The notes: generated by a model not told the origin, from the letters alone. A stretch of 64,000 nucleotides of DNA from UBA1181 sp045226255 (GCA_045226255.1 JBGVCG010000014.1:1-64000), one strand, 5' to 3'. Positions 1-7,950 are shown, counted from the stretch's first letter. Numbers and translations: made by a program.

Positions 1-274
1 AGATAGGCCTCCACTCTCTGAAGGTTCCCGCATTCAAATTGCCTTCCTCGTCCAAAACGTTCTCATTGATGGTGATGTCGTTCATCAAAACAGCATGTGC
101 ATTAAGGTTCTGATCGATACTTTTGTGCAAACCACTGACTATGTCCGCGAACTCATAGAGATCGTCCGCAGTGCTAATCTGGTACGGATCTTCCGCCGTA
201 CCCGTTCCGTTCATGGCAAGCATCTTGCATCCAATGCCCAAAACTAGACATAAAAGCGTAATAACCCTTCTCAT
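1..274 (-). CDS. Secreted GLUG-like protein, N-terminal part (cut by window edge)
   Basis: The gene reads leftward from an ATG at 274 and runs off the window, leaving about 91 residues. It opens with a signal peptide (MRRVITLLCLVLGIGC...) followed by a mature start of the type GTG-x-EDPYQIST. This part is nearly identical to the protein at 715..1557: both share ADIVSGLH, SIDQNLNA and NVLDEEGNLN. By analogy with that paralogue the missing part should carry GLUG-like beta repeats and the protein should be exported. The cysteine in the signal region is not in a convincing lipobox, so I favour signal peptidase I. A well-spaced Bacteroidota promoter lies at 315..346. Function is unknown; GLUG-type repeats occur in surface adhesins and peptidases of other bacteria. 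Confidence 0.75.
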   Translation of the reverse strand, partial: MRRVITLLCLVLGIGCKMLAMNGTGTAEDPYQISTADDLYEFADIVSGLHKSIDQNLNAHAVLMNDITINENVLDEEGNLNAGTFREWRPI

Positions 275-314
275 ATTTCTAATAATTTGTAGTTTATAAA
301 CATGTCACATTCGA

Positions 315-346
315 CAAACATAACAAAAAAATGTAAAAAACACAAA
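315..346 (-). promoter_or_regulatory. Bacteroidota promoter for the partial GLUG-like gene
   Basis: On the minus strand the -7 box TATGTTTG (315..322) fits TAnnTTTG. A TTTG (343..346) stands 20 bases upstream, as the -33 box should. The start codon is at 274, giving a leader of about 35 nt. The paralogous gene at 1557 has an equivalent promoter. Confidence 0.65.
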
Positions 347-468
347 ATTAGCGAAAAAAACTTACGGGAGAGCCATACGACAGCAGGTCACATGGTGCGG
401 AAAGGGCGCAAACACACGGCTCTTCCCCTAAAATCATCAGAACAGAAATAAAAAAATCGTTTCAACGC

Positions 469-498
469 TTGCAGGTTCGGAAAAATGACGTATCTTTG
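469..498 (+). promoter_or_regulatory. Promoter of tRNA-Gln
   Basis: TTG at 469..471, a 19-base spacer, then TATCTTTG at 491..498, matching the Bacteroidota -33/-7 consensus. The tRNA starts 32 bases after the -7 box. Confidence 0.7.
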
Positions 499-529
499 CA
501 CCGCTTTCGAAGAGAAGGCAATTGAGGAT

Positions 530-603
530 TGTCTCATGGTGTAATGGTAGCACTACAGTTTTTGGTACTGTCTGTCGAGGTTCGAATCCTCGTGAGACAA
601 CCA
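530..603 (+). tRNA. tRNA-Gln (anticodon TTG)
   Basis: A full cloverleaf can be folded. The acceptor stem pairs TGTCTCA (530..536) with TGAGACA (593..599), followed by discriminator A600 and an encoded CCA. The anticodon stem is ACAGT/ACTGT with loop TTTTGGT, so the anticodon is TTG (562..564), reading CAA for glutamine. The T arm carries GGTTCGAATCC. It sits between two paralogous GLUG-like genes and has its own promoter and terminator. Confidence 0.96.
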
Positions 604-608
604 ATCCC

Positions 609-645
609 AAAGGAGATTCTGAGTTTTCAGAGTCTCCTTTTTCTT
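609..645 (+). terminator. Intrinsic terminator after tRNA-Gln
   Basis: A 14-bp stem (609..622 with 627..640, one G-U pair) with loop GTTT is followed by a T-rich tract. It lies just after the tRNA 3' end. Confidence 0.85.
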
Positions 646-714
646 TTAAGGATTTGCTATCGATGATGTCCGCATCCTTGCGGACAAACCATTTGCAGAT
701 GTGTCAACTTTCCG

Positions 715-1557
715 TCATGGAGCCGGACTATCTACCTTATCATCCCAGAAGACAGGATACTTATCCACCCCGACTCTCTGTCCCCACACACGTTCCGACT
801 GCCCCTGTTGCAGGAGATGTGCGACCTCACCCGTATAGAACCGCTCCTCCAGCTCCGTGTCCGCCCCTTTGAGTGGCATGGAGTAGCAATTACGGATCTC
901 CGACTTTTGAACGATGGCACAGATGCCGTCCACGTCCGAATGGCCTGACAAGTCGGCCACGCTGAAACAATTTTCTATCGATCCAGAAGCTACCAAGGAA
1001 CAAATTCCTCCAATCTGCGAACCATTACCATCCACCACTCCGATGAAATAGCAGTTACGGATGTGTCCGCCCCAACACTGTCCACAAATGCCGGCGTCCC
1101 TGCCCATTGAGGATTTAATGTAGCAATCCTCGAAGCCGACGTTAATAACCTCAGCACCCGGGCTCAGTACGGAGAAGAATCCGGACATATCCCCGCCTTC
1201 CGTGCAATAGACACCCCGGATGACATGCTTATGACCGTCGAACACGCCCCGATATGCCGGGGCACCACTTATCTGGTACTTGCAGATAGGTCTCCACTTT
1301 CTAAAGTTCCCCTCGTTCAAGTTGCCTTCCTCGTCCAAAACGTTCTTATTGATGACGATGTCGTTCATCAAAACAGCATACGCGTTAAGATTCTGGTCGA
1401 TACTACTGTGCAAACCGCTGACTATGTCCGCAAACTCATAGAGATCGTCCACCGTACTGATTCGATACGGGTCTCCCGGCACACCTGTTCCGTCCATGGC
1501 CAACGTCATGCAGACGCTACCCCATAGCATACATAAAATAGCAAAGAAATGCTTCAT
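715..1557 (-). CDS. Secreted GLUG-like repeat protein
   Basis: A 280-residue protein with a signal peptide (MKHFFAILCMLWGSVCMTLA, mature from about MDGTG). The middle and C-terminal parts contain short Gly-rich beta repeats of the type GGICSLVASGSIENCFS and DGICAIVQKSEIRNCYS, resembling GLUG-type repeats. No T9SS sorting domain is visible; the chain stops shortly after KYPVFWDDK, so it may be a short family member. I chose the ATG at 1557 over an upstream one at 1584 because the signal peptide then starts directly with MKHFF and a promoter lies at 1598..1628. It is a close paralogue of the gene at the left edge, so a duplication spans tRNA-Gln. Export to periplasm or cell surface is likely; function unknown. 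Confidence 0.8.
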   Translation of the reverse strand: MKHFFAILCMLWGSVCMTLAMDGTGVPGDPYRISTVDDLYEFADIVSGLHSSIDQNLNAYAVLMNDIVINKNVLDEEGNLNEGNFRKWRPICKYQISGAPAYRGVFDGHKHVIRGVYCTEGGDMSGFFSVLSPGAEVINVGFEDCYIKSSMGRDAGICGQCWGGHIRNCYFIGVVDGNGSQIGGICSLVASGSIENCFSVADLSGHSDVDGICAIVQKSEIRNCYSMPLKGADTELEERFYTGEVAHLLQQGQSERVWGQRVGVDKYPVFWDDKVDSPAP

Positions 1558-1597
1558 ATTAGTTCTTCTTTTGAGGCTACACATATCATAACATATT

Positions 1598-1628
1598 CAA
1601 ATATAATCACTTTTATAGAAATCGCAAA
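1598..1628 (-). promoter_or_regulatory. Promoter of the 715..1557 gene
   Basis: On the minus strand TATATTTG (1598..1605) is a perfect TAnnTTTG -7 box. A TTTG (1625..1628) lies 19 bases upstream. The start codon is about 40 bases downstream. Confidence 0.7.
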
Positions 1629-1633
1629 TTATT

Positions 1634-1698
1634 AAATGGTAAATCGTAAATCGTCAAATAGGAAACAGGGAATGCCACACGTTGCGGCAAATGAAACC
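1634..1698. repeat. Dispersed intergenic repeat, copy 1
   Basis: A run of GTAAAT-type short repeats is followed by CCACA and then TGCGGCAAATGAAACC (1683..1698). The same order, including the identical 16-mer, occurs at 58983..59041. Neither copy lies in a gene. Confidence 0.45.
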
Positions 1699-1733
1699 TC
1701 CGTGAGAAAAACTAAAAATAAAATCCCCTTACA

Positions 1734-1764
1734 TTGCCCTATTTCAAAAATATTACTACCTTTG
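1734..1764 (+). promoter_or_regulatory. Promoter of tRNA-Gly
   Basis: TTG at 1734..1736, 20-base spacer, TACCTTTG at 1757..1764. The tRNA begins 43 bases after the -7 box. Confidence 0.7.
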
Positions 1765-1806
1765 TGTCACCAAAAAACAAGGGGGTCGCAAGACATTCCC
1801 GGTCTT

Positions 1807-1879
1807 GCGGTAATAGCTCAGTTGGTAGAGCACTAGCTTCCCAAGCTGGGGGTCGCGGGTTCGAGTCCCGTTTACCGCT
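1807..1879 (+). tRNA. tRNA-Gly (anticodon CCC)
   Basis: The acceptor stem pairs GCGGTAA (1807..1813) with TTACCGC (1872..1878), with discriminator T1879 as is usual for tRNA-Gly. The anticodon stem is CTAGC/GCTGG with loop TTCCCAA, so the anticodon is CCC (1840..1842), reading GGG. The D arm AGCTCAGTTGGTAGAGC and T arm GGGTTCGAGTCCC are canonical. CCA is not encoded, unlike the tRNA-Gln at 530. Confidence 0.95.
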
Positions 1880-1882
1880 CGA

Positions 1883-1917
1883 AGAGGATATATCGGCAGG
1901 ATATACCCTCTTTTTTT
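1883..1917 (+). terminator. Intrinsic terminator after tRNA-Gly
   Basis: GAGG-ATATATC pairs with GATATA-CCTC with one internal mismatch and a short loop, followed by a run of seven or more T. It begins four bases after the tRNA. Confidence 0.8.
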
Positions 1918-1956
1918 ATACCGTCGCCATGCATCCGACGATCAAATCCACATACA

Positions 1957-2739
1957 TCAGAAGCTGAGGTCGTTATATCTATGTTTGCGTTTTTCCTGTT
2001 TTACCGACTTGATCAATTCTTTCTCCTTTTTCACACAATCAAACACATAGAATCTCTCCTCCCCATCACAAAACTCAGAGAAAAGGATTTTTCCATGGCC
2101 AATAGACCTTGAATAGATAACTGACGACGACAACTCCATGAGGTTATTTCCTTCACAATCAGAAGCATAAAGAGAAACATCATCCGAATAATCGAACTCT
2201 TTATCTCCGTTTGAATCATTTTTTATAACAGCATAAATACCACAGTTACAGGTATCGACGAAAGAATGTTTAATTATATATTGCAGATTTGACGGGAACA
2301 ACTTACGCTCCTCTTTTTTGTCGTTCAAAAACAAAAAATTAGCTAGCACTCCATCAAATACAACTTCAGTAGATCTAGATGACCGGTATTTGACGTGTAT
2401 TTTCACATCCTTTTTCACACATAGAGATGAATCCAGCACATCAAACACATATACATCCTTGAGCATACGGTTAAATTCAATATACTCTTTCTCTTCCTCT
2501 TCCTTTACCCCACCCTCATTCTCCGCATTATTTTCATCCCCAGCAACACCTGACACCTCCCCATCAGCAACACCTGTTTTTACAACTACAGCAGTTTCGT
2601 CACGAGATGAAGACGAGAATAAAACATCTGTAACTATAAATACCAGCATCACGCATAAGATTACCAATCCCACACATGCGCAAAGAAAAAACAGCACATG
2701 ATTTGCCTTTCTAATAGATTCAAAATCCAGTTTTCTCAT
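1957..2739 (-). CDS. Unknown membrane-anchored protein with acidic linker
   Basis: 260 residues. Residues 1-12 are short and charged, then one strong membrane segment (about 13-38) is followed by an acidic, low-complexity linker (about 45-85) and a soluble domain. The domain contains NDSNGDKEFDYSDD, which resembles a Ca-binding loop with regular Asp/Asn spacing. Topology predicts a small cytoplasmic tail and a periplasmic domain. The antisense strand over the acidic linker is also open, which I take as a by-product of GAA/GAG-rich codons. No clear promoter was found upstream. It stands alone between tRNA-Gly and a convergent-free spacer. I do not recognise the family. Confidence 0.7.
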   Translation of the reverse strand: MRKLDFESIRKANHVLFFLCACVGLVILCVMLVFIVTDVLFSSSSRDETAVVVKTGVADGEVSGVAGDENNAENEGGVKEEEEKEYIEFNRMLKDVYVFDVLDSSLCVKKDVKIHVKYRSSRSTEVVFDGVLANFLFLNDKKEERKLFPSNLQYIIKHSFVDTCNCGIYAVIKNDSNGDKEFDYSDDVSLYASDCEGNNLMELSSSVIYSRSIGHGKILFSEFCDGEERFYVFDCVKKEKELIKSVKQEKRKHRYNDLSF

Positions 2740-3158
2740 ATACTTAATATTTTAGTTTCCAACTTATCCGATTCGCATTATGATACAATATGGGGAGTGT
2801 CCCAATAACTCACCAAAGAGACCCTCAGGATTACTTGCCGAAAATTTCTTCCCAGTAAATTCATACCCGTTTTTTAGTTAGACAATAAAACTCATGACGA
2901 TCATATCAAAACAAGAAAACAGCGGGGCGAAATAGGGCTTTGCGCAACCGCCGTCAGCACAAACATACGACAATATGGCAACAAAACCAAACAGAATGGC
3001 AAATTATTCGGAAGGGACAGCGACACGACCGACCGCCATCGCACCACACAAGCGTCAGAGGAACATCTAGATAAAATGCGCCGGACAATAAACCGAAAAA
3101 CTCTTTCTCGCTTGGGAAAAATTGACAAAACATTACACAAAAAACAAAAAAAATGAAG

Positions 3159-3166
3159 TATATTTG
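3159..3166 (+). promoter_or_regulatory. -7 box of a short transcript or leader
   Basis: TATATTTG followed by C matches TAnnTTTG exactly. There is no TTG at the usual spacing, so only one box supports it. A start near 3173 would give a transcript of about 50 nt to the terminator at 3225, or a leader of about 170 nt for the GT2 gene at 3341. Confidence 0.45.
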
Positions 3167-3200
3167 CAGTGCTCAAATCCATATGATGCGGCATGATCGT

Positions 3201-3225
3201 CGCTGGCGAAAGTCGGCGTTTTTTT
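3201..3225 (+). terminator. Intrinsic terminator or attenuator with GAAA tetraloop
   Basis: CGCTGGC (3201..3207) pairs with GTCGGCG (3212..3218) around a GAAA loop, with two G-U pairs, and seven T follow directly. It lies 115 bases before the GT2 start, downstream of a -7 box, so it either ends a small RNA or attenuates the GT2 gene. Confidence 0.6.
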
Positions 3226-3340
3226 ATGTCCTCACATAGTCTACAGTAACACTGAGCACAACAAAAACGTTTTAAACTATAAATTCCCTACCATCAGGGA
3301 TGGCCGCAAATAGCATACTGAATCATAATAGAAGTTTCGC

Positions 3341-4336
3341 ATGGAACAACCGCTAGTAAGTATCATACTTCCCACATACAACGTGGAGAGATTCCTAAAT
3401 AAATGTTTGGATAGTCTAGCTAATCAAACCTATAAGAACGTAGAGGTGATCATCGTCATTGATGGCGCGACAGATGCCTCCTACGACATCGCGAAGGAGT
3501 ATTGCCAAAAATATCCGCACTACGCTGTTTATTGGCAAGAGAATCAGGGAAGCGGTCCGGCGAGGAACAATGGTCTCTCAAGAGCGAAGGGCGAATTGAT
3601 CATGTTCGTTGACCCAGACGACTGGTGTGAGCCGGACTATGTGGAGAACATGGTACGATATCAGAGGGAGAACAACTGCGATTTGGTCATCACCCGAGAT
3701 ATCATCGCGAAATGCACAAGCGCAGGGGAAATCCTGCAGTACAACAACAAGAGCTGCGATTTCGAGATGTGCGAATCCCAAGATCAGGTGAGGAAAGACT
3801 ACGCACGGCTGTTGACCTCTGACCTGATCAGTTCACCGCACGCGAAGCTATACAAGAAATCCATCATAGACGCCAACTCCGTTTCTTTCCCGGCCTTAAG
3901 GCGTTCTCAGGACATCGCGTTCAACTATCGCTACTATTCCTACATTAACAATTACTGCATATCTCCCAAGAACGGATACGTCTACCGAATCATACCGTCC
4001 GAGAGAAGCACCAAGATTAGGAAAGATTATTATAGCATCATATCTGTCTTGTACAATGATATACAATCAATGTATAAGAATTGGGGGATGGCGTTTGAAT
4101 CCGCATCCATTCCCAACCATTTCTTCACAAGGCTATGTGGCCATTTTTACCTGACGAAGCCATCGGCGCAAGAGCTCTGCGAGATCCTGTCAGATCCTGT
4201 TTTGCGACAGCTCGTAAAGGATGCGCAGCCTATAAGAAAAGACAGAAAAATATGCCACTCACTGCTAAAGGGGAAGAAATACAGGATGGCATCGTTGGCC
4301 ATTTCGTTTTTTTCATTGGTGAAAAAATTCGCATGA
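3341..4336 (+). CDS. Family 2 glycosyltransferase
   Basis: 331 residues. A GT-A fold starts at once with VSIILPTYNVERFLNKCLDSL and the typical QTYKNVEVIIVIDGATD. The metal-binding region is MFVDPDDWCEP at about residues 89-99. GSGPARNNGLSRAKGE is the usual nucleotide-sugar loop. No membrane segments, so it should act at the cytoplasmic face, adding a sugar to a lipid-linked glycan or LPS. It stands alone, not in a polysaccharide operon, and may be controlled by the attenuator-like hairpin at 3201. Donor and acceptor cannot be read from sequence. It is related in type to the GT2 at 47215..48225. Confidence 0.9.
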   Translation: MEQPLVSIILPTYNVERFLNKCLDSLANQTYKNVEVIIVIDGATDASYDIAKEYCQKYPHYAVYWQENQGSGPARNNGLSRAKGELIMFVDPDDWCEPDYVENMVRYQRENNCDLVITRDIIAKCTSAGEILQYNNKSCDFEMCESQDQVRKDYARLLTSDLISSPHAKLYKKSIIDANSVSFPALRRSQDIAFNYRYYSYINNYCISPKNGYVYRIIPSERSTKIRKDYYSIISVLYNDIQSMYKNWGMAFESASIPNHFFTRLCGHFYLTKPSAQELCEILSDPVLRQLVKDAQPIRKDRKICHSLLKGKKYRMASLAISFFSLVKKFA

Positions 4337-4369
4337 TCATAACACATAACACTACAGGTCAGAAAAGTG

Positions 4370-4411
4370 GAGGTCAAAGGACAAATATATAAGATTTGTT
4401 CCCCTGACCTC
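4370..4411. terminator. Inverted repeat between convergent genes
   Basis: GAGGTCA (4370..4376) pairs with TGACCTC (4405..4411), and inside it ACAAAT pairs with ATTTGT. There is no long T tract on either side, so it may be a weak bidirectional terminator between the GT2 gene and the leftward lipoprotein gene. Confidence 0.4.
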
Positions 4412-4471
4412 ACAGATTCCACCATTCGCCAATAAACTAGGAGATGGTGCCGATTAATGTCCAAACAGTTT

Positions 4472-5389
4472 TCACTTCACATATTGTACAAGACGGACAG
4501 AGTATCCAGTACTGCACGCAGCCTCATAATAAGGTTCTAATCCGTAGTTATAGAAGAATGCTATGTGAGCTTTTTTATTACTCACCGTACTCGTCCAATA
4601 ATAACCGCCATCTCCCACATCTTTTACTTGTGTTCCTTTGCGAAGACCAGAAGCAGGAAGGAACACCGCACCGTGCGCCTCCATCTTACGCCAATCCTCC
4701 AAAGAATATTTGTTTACTTTCGCATAAGACTCGTTAGAGAATCCGCTTGTGAACTTGAGGCCCTTAGGCAATGTCCAGTCGTCAGGAAGGATTACAACAC
4801 CATTAACACCATTAACGTTCGCAACACCCATTTTTTCTTTAGCATTCGGACGATCTTTCATCAAAAATATCCACTCACCACCAGTAAGCGTTCGCCACAC
4901 ACCCGCTTCATTTCCTCCATTCGATATCTTATTATACAAACCCCAATCCATATTTTCATACCCCTTTACAAGGGGAAAGAATACGCTGCCATCGATGTAA
5001 TAATCACTTTCAGTCACACTCGTAGAATATGGTTGATAAGCAATTGCTCCACTAGGCCAACCACTTGTCCCATAGCAAAACAAATCAATCCAACCGCCAT
5101 ACGTGCTTGAAATGAATTGGTTATCAGCCCCAATCACATCATACTGGTTTTCCGCAAAACGCCAAGTTTTAGTGCTTGCTTGATACTGCAGGTTCCCCGT
5201 GGAGAAATACGCCTGGTCGCCGGCAGAAGAAATAGTGAACTTTGCCTTTATGGCACCATTTTCGATAGGCACGGCTACTCCATCGGCGCCATCATCTTCA
5301 AGTTCATTTTCATCTGAATCCTTGCCACACGCTGTGAACATCGCAGCCGCAATGCCAACCAGCAGAAAATTCTTAAAAATACGTTTCAT
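4472..5389 (-). CDS. Lipoprotein, paralogue 1 of 3
   Basis: 305 residues from the ATG at 5389. I preferred it to an upstream start at 5437 because it begins the signal peptide MKRIFKNFLL; the lipobox MFTAC puts the lipid-bearing Cys at residue 21. An acidic linker follows, then a conserved domain with YFSTGNLQYQAS, WRFAENQYDVIG, GWIDLFCYGTSGW, NKISNGGNEAG, WRTLTGGEW, HGAVFLPASG and a terminal SVRLVQ-V. This pattern recalls large lipoprotein families in Bacteroidales and the Fibrobacter succinogenes paralogous domain, whose function is unknown. It lies 64 bases downstream of paralogue 2 in the same direction, so the two are probably co-transcribed. It should sit in the outer membrane. Confidence 0.8.
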   Translation of the reverse strand: MKRIFKNFLLVGIAAAMFTACGKDSDENELEDDGADGVAVPIENGAIKAKFTISSAGDQAYFSTGNLQYQASTKTWRFAENQYDVIGADNQFISSTYGGWIDLFCYGTSGWPSGAIAYQPYSTSVTESDYYIDGSVFFPLVKGYENMDWGLYNKISNGGNEAGVWRTLTGGEWIFLMKDRPNAKEKMGVANVNGVNGVVILPDDWTLPKGLKFTSGFSNESYAKVNKYSLEDWRKMEAHGAVFLPASGLRKGTQVKDVGDGGYYWTSTVSNKKAHIAFFYNYGLEPYYEAACSTGYSVRLVQYVK

Positions 5390-5453
5390 ACCAAAAAATT
5401 TTAAATATTGTTTAATTTCCTCAGAATAGTCCTTCATTTAGTGTTCATTCCTT

Positions 5454-6368
5454 TCACTTCACATCTTGCACAAGGCGAACTTGAATTCCATAGGAACGGT
5501 GCGTAGTGTGTTTCGGATCCTTACTGCCCTTGTCAAAGTCCAACTGATAGGCATAACTCTTGCCGTGAGCCGTACTCGACCAATAATTACCAGACTCAGA
5601 ACTCGAATTTGAATAATTACCCTCACGACAGCCAGAAGCAGGAAGGAACACCGCACCATGCGACTCCATTATAGCCCAATCCTCAAGTGAAAACCTATTT
5701 GCAATATAATTAGTACCGTAATAAGGCTCAGAAATATTTAAAGAGAACCCAGAAGGCGAATCCCATCCGTCAGGTAACAATATAAGCCCATTTTTATAAT
5801 CCACGGAACCATGTGCAACTAAAATTCTGGCATTGGGACGACCACTCAACAAATATTGCCATTCGTCGGTAGTAAGCGTACGCCACTGCCCTGCCTTATT
5901 TCCCCCATTGGATATTTTATTGAACACTCCCCAGTCCGCATTTGCATAACTACCTGTTAAACTGTTGGAGAAAGAACCACCTGGATAAAAGTCCGCATCA
6001 TCTTTACTTACGACATATGGTTGATAGACATTCGCTCCACTATCCCAACCACTTGTTCCCCAAGAGAGCCAATCAATCCAGCCATCGTATGTGCTTGAAA
6101 TTTTCGCATTAGAAGAACCTATCACATCATACTGGTGTTCCGCAAAACGCCATGTATTAGTGCTTGCCTGATATTGCAAGTTACCCGTCGAAAAATAGAC
6201 TTTCTTATCGGCAGAGACAGAGAATGGCGCCTTTATAACTCCATTCGCAATAGACACAGCACCATTGGCGCCGCCGTTTTCGTTGTCGTTTTCATCACTA
6301 TCACCACACGCTGTGAACATCGCAGCCACAATGCCAATCAGCAGAAAATTCTTAAAAATACGTTTCAT
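5454..6368 (-). CDS. Lipoprotein, paralogue 2 of 3
   Basis: 304 residues with the same plan as its neighbour: signal peptide MKRIFKNFLLIGIVA, lipobox MFTAC (Cys 21), short acidic linker, then the domain with YFSTGNLQYQAS, WRFAEHQYDVIG, GWIDWLSWGTSGW, WRTLTTDEWQYLL and HGAVFLPASG near the end. It keeps Trp where paralogue 1 has Phe-Cys (WLSWGTSG against LFCYGTSG). It is the first gene of a two-gene unit whose promoter is probably the duplicated element at 6527..6588, about 160 bases upstream. Function unknown; likely surface or periplasm-facing lipoprotein. Confidence 0.82.
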   Translation of the reverse strand: MKRIFKNFLLIGIVAAMFTACGDSDENDNENGGANGAVSIANGVIKAPFSVSADKKVYFSTGNLQYQASTNTWRFAEHQYDVIGSSNAKISSTYDGWIDWLSWGTSGWDSGANVYQPYVVSKDDADFYPGGSFSNSLTGSYANADWGVFNKISNGGNKAGQWRTLTTDEWQYLLSGRPNARILVAHGSVDYKNGLILLPDGWDSPSGFSLNISEPYYGTNYIANRFSLEDWAIMESHGAVFLPASGCREGNYSNSSSESGNYWSSTAHGKSYAYQLDFDKGSKDPKHTTHRSYGIQVRLVQDVK

Positions 6369-6840
6369 ACCAAAACTGATTTTATTTATTAATAATTTTA
6401 GCCCTTAAACCATATCACGACGAAGCCATCAAGCCACAAAAGCCTCATTAAAAACGTCGACTAACTCAATCTTTCCCAAAGGATTTTCATGCATATTTTG
6501 CATTATCTTCAATCAAAACAATAACAAGAATACTCATTTTACTTATCAGCGACCAAGATAATATTTATCATATACTTATCAAAAAAAATTCAAGATTTTT
6601 TTCTTTATGTAGCACAGACTTGCATTTTAAGTTTATCCCGTGAACTCTATCTTTCGCAAGGTGGGAAAATAGATCGCCCTCGGGGACACAAGGAACTCAG
6701 AGTTTTCTCCATGCTTTTAATGCGACATGAATATCCTCATGCCTTACATTTATTCTCCATGAATTCTTCCCCCTCCGTGAGAAAAGCGAATCACTCTCGG
6801 GAACAAAAAACCGGAAACGACCTATGACGTAATCCGTCAA
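6369..6840. other. Intergenic region with promoter-like repeat
   Basis: 470 bases, AT-rich, without a gene. Besides the element at 6527..6588 there are two weakly similar stretches around 6660-6690 and 6770-6810, each with GGGAAAA or GAGAAAA and CTCGGG-ACA. I see no terminator with a clear T tract for the acyltransferase gene, which ends at 6841. Confidence 0.4.
6527..6588 (-). promoter_or_regulatory. Duplicated promoter-like element, copy A
   Basis: About 84% identical by hand count over about 60 bases to 39730..39789. On the minus strand it holds TTG (6580..6582), a 19-base spacer and TATCTTGG (6553..6560), close to TAnnTTTG. It lies 160 bases upstream of the lipoprotein start at 6368; copy B lies 130 bases upstream of a leftward gene too. 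Confidence 0.55.
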
Positions 6841-7845
6841 TCAGTATTCAAACATCCTGCCAACATATTTAATCTTTCTCAGGAAGTAAGTGACCACTAG
6901 GCAGAAGGTAAAGACGGAAAGCCACAATATCGTTGATTCGAAGGCAGTGGATATTCTTCCCGTGAAATTGAAGTAATGGTCGATGTAACTATGAATCAAG
7001 AAAACGCCAAAACAGTTCTCGACCACAACAGAGATTGCCCGTTTAACCTTATCGCTGCACTTCTCCCAATCTATTCGGTTAATCAAAATAAAGAAAGAAA
7101 TGCTCCACAAGATGATAATGGCATTATCATAACAATATTCAGCGTTAATTTTCCCGAGATATACTGCGCACAAGTTGTACTGGTACAAGACCGCCATCAC
7201 TGACAATACCAAGAACAGCACAACCAGCACCGGCGTTTTCACCTTATCGAACACATGCATGGATGTTTTGATTTTATAACCGACCACAAAATAGAACATC
7301 CACGTCCATAATCTAAGTCTCTGCGTCACATACCATTGAATAAAGTATCCGCCATGGAAGATGTTGATGAGGGAGATAATATCCACTATTGTCATACAAA
7401 TCGCCAACCCAATTATTATTTGTTTCGAATACTTTTTCACCTTATCAAACGAGAAAAGAAGAATCGTATAGATGAGACCGAAAGAGAAAAGGAACCAAAA
7501 AGGAACTATATATGCTCCAAGTGTACATTTAAAGCCACAATAAGCCGCTTGGGGTAAAGGAGAATGGCACAAAGTCAGTTGATATACAAATGTGACTAAC
7601 CCCCAAGTCACCAACAGAACTATTATTCTTAGTATTTTCTTTTTGTAATACTTAAAGTCATAATGATCCTTATTAAGTATTAAATATCCGTTGCACATGA
7701 CAAATAATGGCATCGCGAATCTAAAAAAATAGTACACGACCGGATTATATAGTTCTCCGGTTGCCAGGCACCTCTGTGTATGTACCGCAACGACAGCAAA
7801 TATCGCTATGATCTTCAAAAGATCAAGGCTCAAATCACGTTTCAT
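6841..7845 (-). CDS. Acyltransferase family 3 membrane protein
   Basis: 334 residues with about ten hydrophobic segments. The N-terminus LDLLKIIAIFAVVAVHTQR is the hallmark of the acyltransferase-3 family (OatA/WecH type), with the conserved His in the first helix; FFRFAMPLFVMCNGYLIL matches the second conserved segment. These inner-membrane enzymes O-acylate, often acetylate, sugars of polysaccharide, LPS or peptidoglycan. The substrate cannot be told here. It lies alone between lipoprotein genes, and the terminator at 7951 separates it from paralogue 3. A possible -7 box TATTTTTG is at 7929..7936. It may have been inserted into an originally contiguous lipoprotein array. Confidence 0.88.
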   Translation of the reverse strand: MKRDLSLDLLKIIAIFAVVAVHTQRCLATGELYNPVVYYFFRFAMPLFVMCNGYLILNKDHYDFKYYKKKILRIIVLLVTWGLVTFVYQLTLCHSPLPQAAYCGFKCTLGAYIVPFWFLFSFGLIYTILLFSFDKVKKYSKQIIIGLAICMTIVDIISLINIFHGGYFIQWYVTQRLRLWTWMFYFVVGYKIKTSMHVFDKVKTPVLVVLFLVLSVMAVLYQYNLCAVYLGKINAEYCYDNAIIILWSISFFILINRIDWEKCSDKVKRAISVVVENCFGVFLIHSYIDHYFNFTGRISTAFESTILWLSVFTFCLVVTYFLRKIKYVGRMFEY

Positions 7846-7950
7846 TCTTTTTATCTCCCCCCTTTTGGATTATTTACGTTAAACAACAATTATATGATAA
7901 AGCGCGTAAATATAATCGTTTTTTGTCACAAAAATAAATTTTTAATAAAA

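Larger units (their letters stand above)
2740..3340. other. 600-base intergenic region with a short promoter-terminator unit
   Basis: No convincing gene of normal size. It holds a -7 box at 3159, a terminator hairpin at 3201..3225 and a possible 18-codon reading frame at 3183..3239 (both described separately). The rest is AT-rich with nothing I can assign. An antisense open frame (2901..3194) covers the promoter and has no family features. Confidence 0.5.

Noticed and set aside
2901..3194. Leftward open frame of 97 codons
   Set aside because: It covers a -7 box on the other strand, has no domain-like pattern and many rare-looking residues (Cys/Arg clusters); likely chance.
4565..5110. Rightward open frame of 181 codons opposite lipoprotein paralogue 1
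   Set aside because: Comparable mirror frames occur opposite the other two paralogues, so it follows from the codons of the lipoprotein family.
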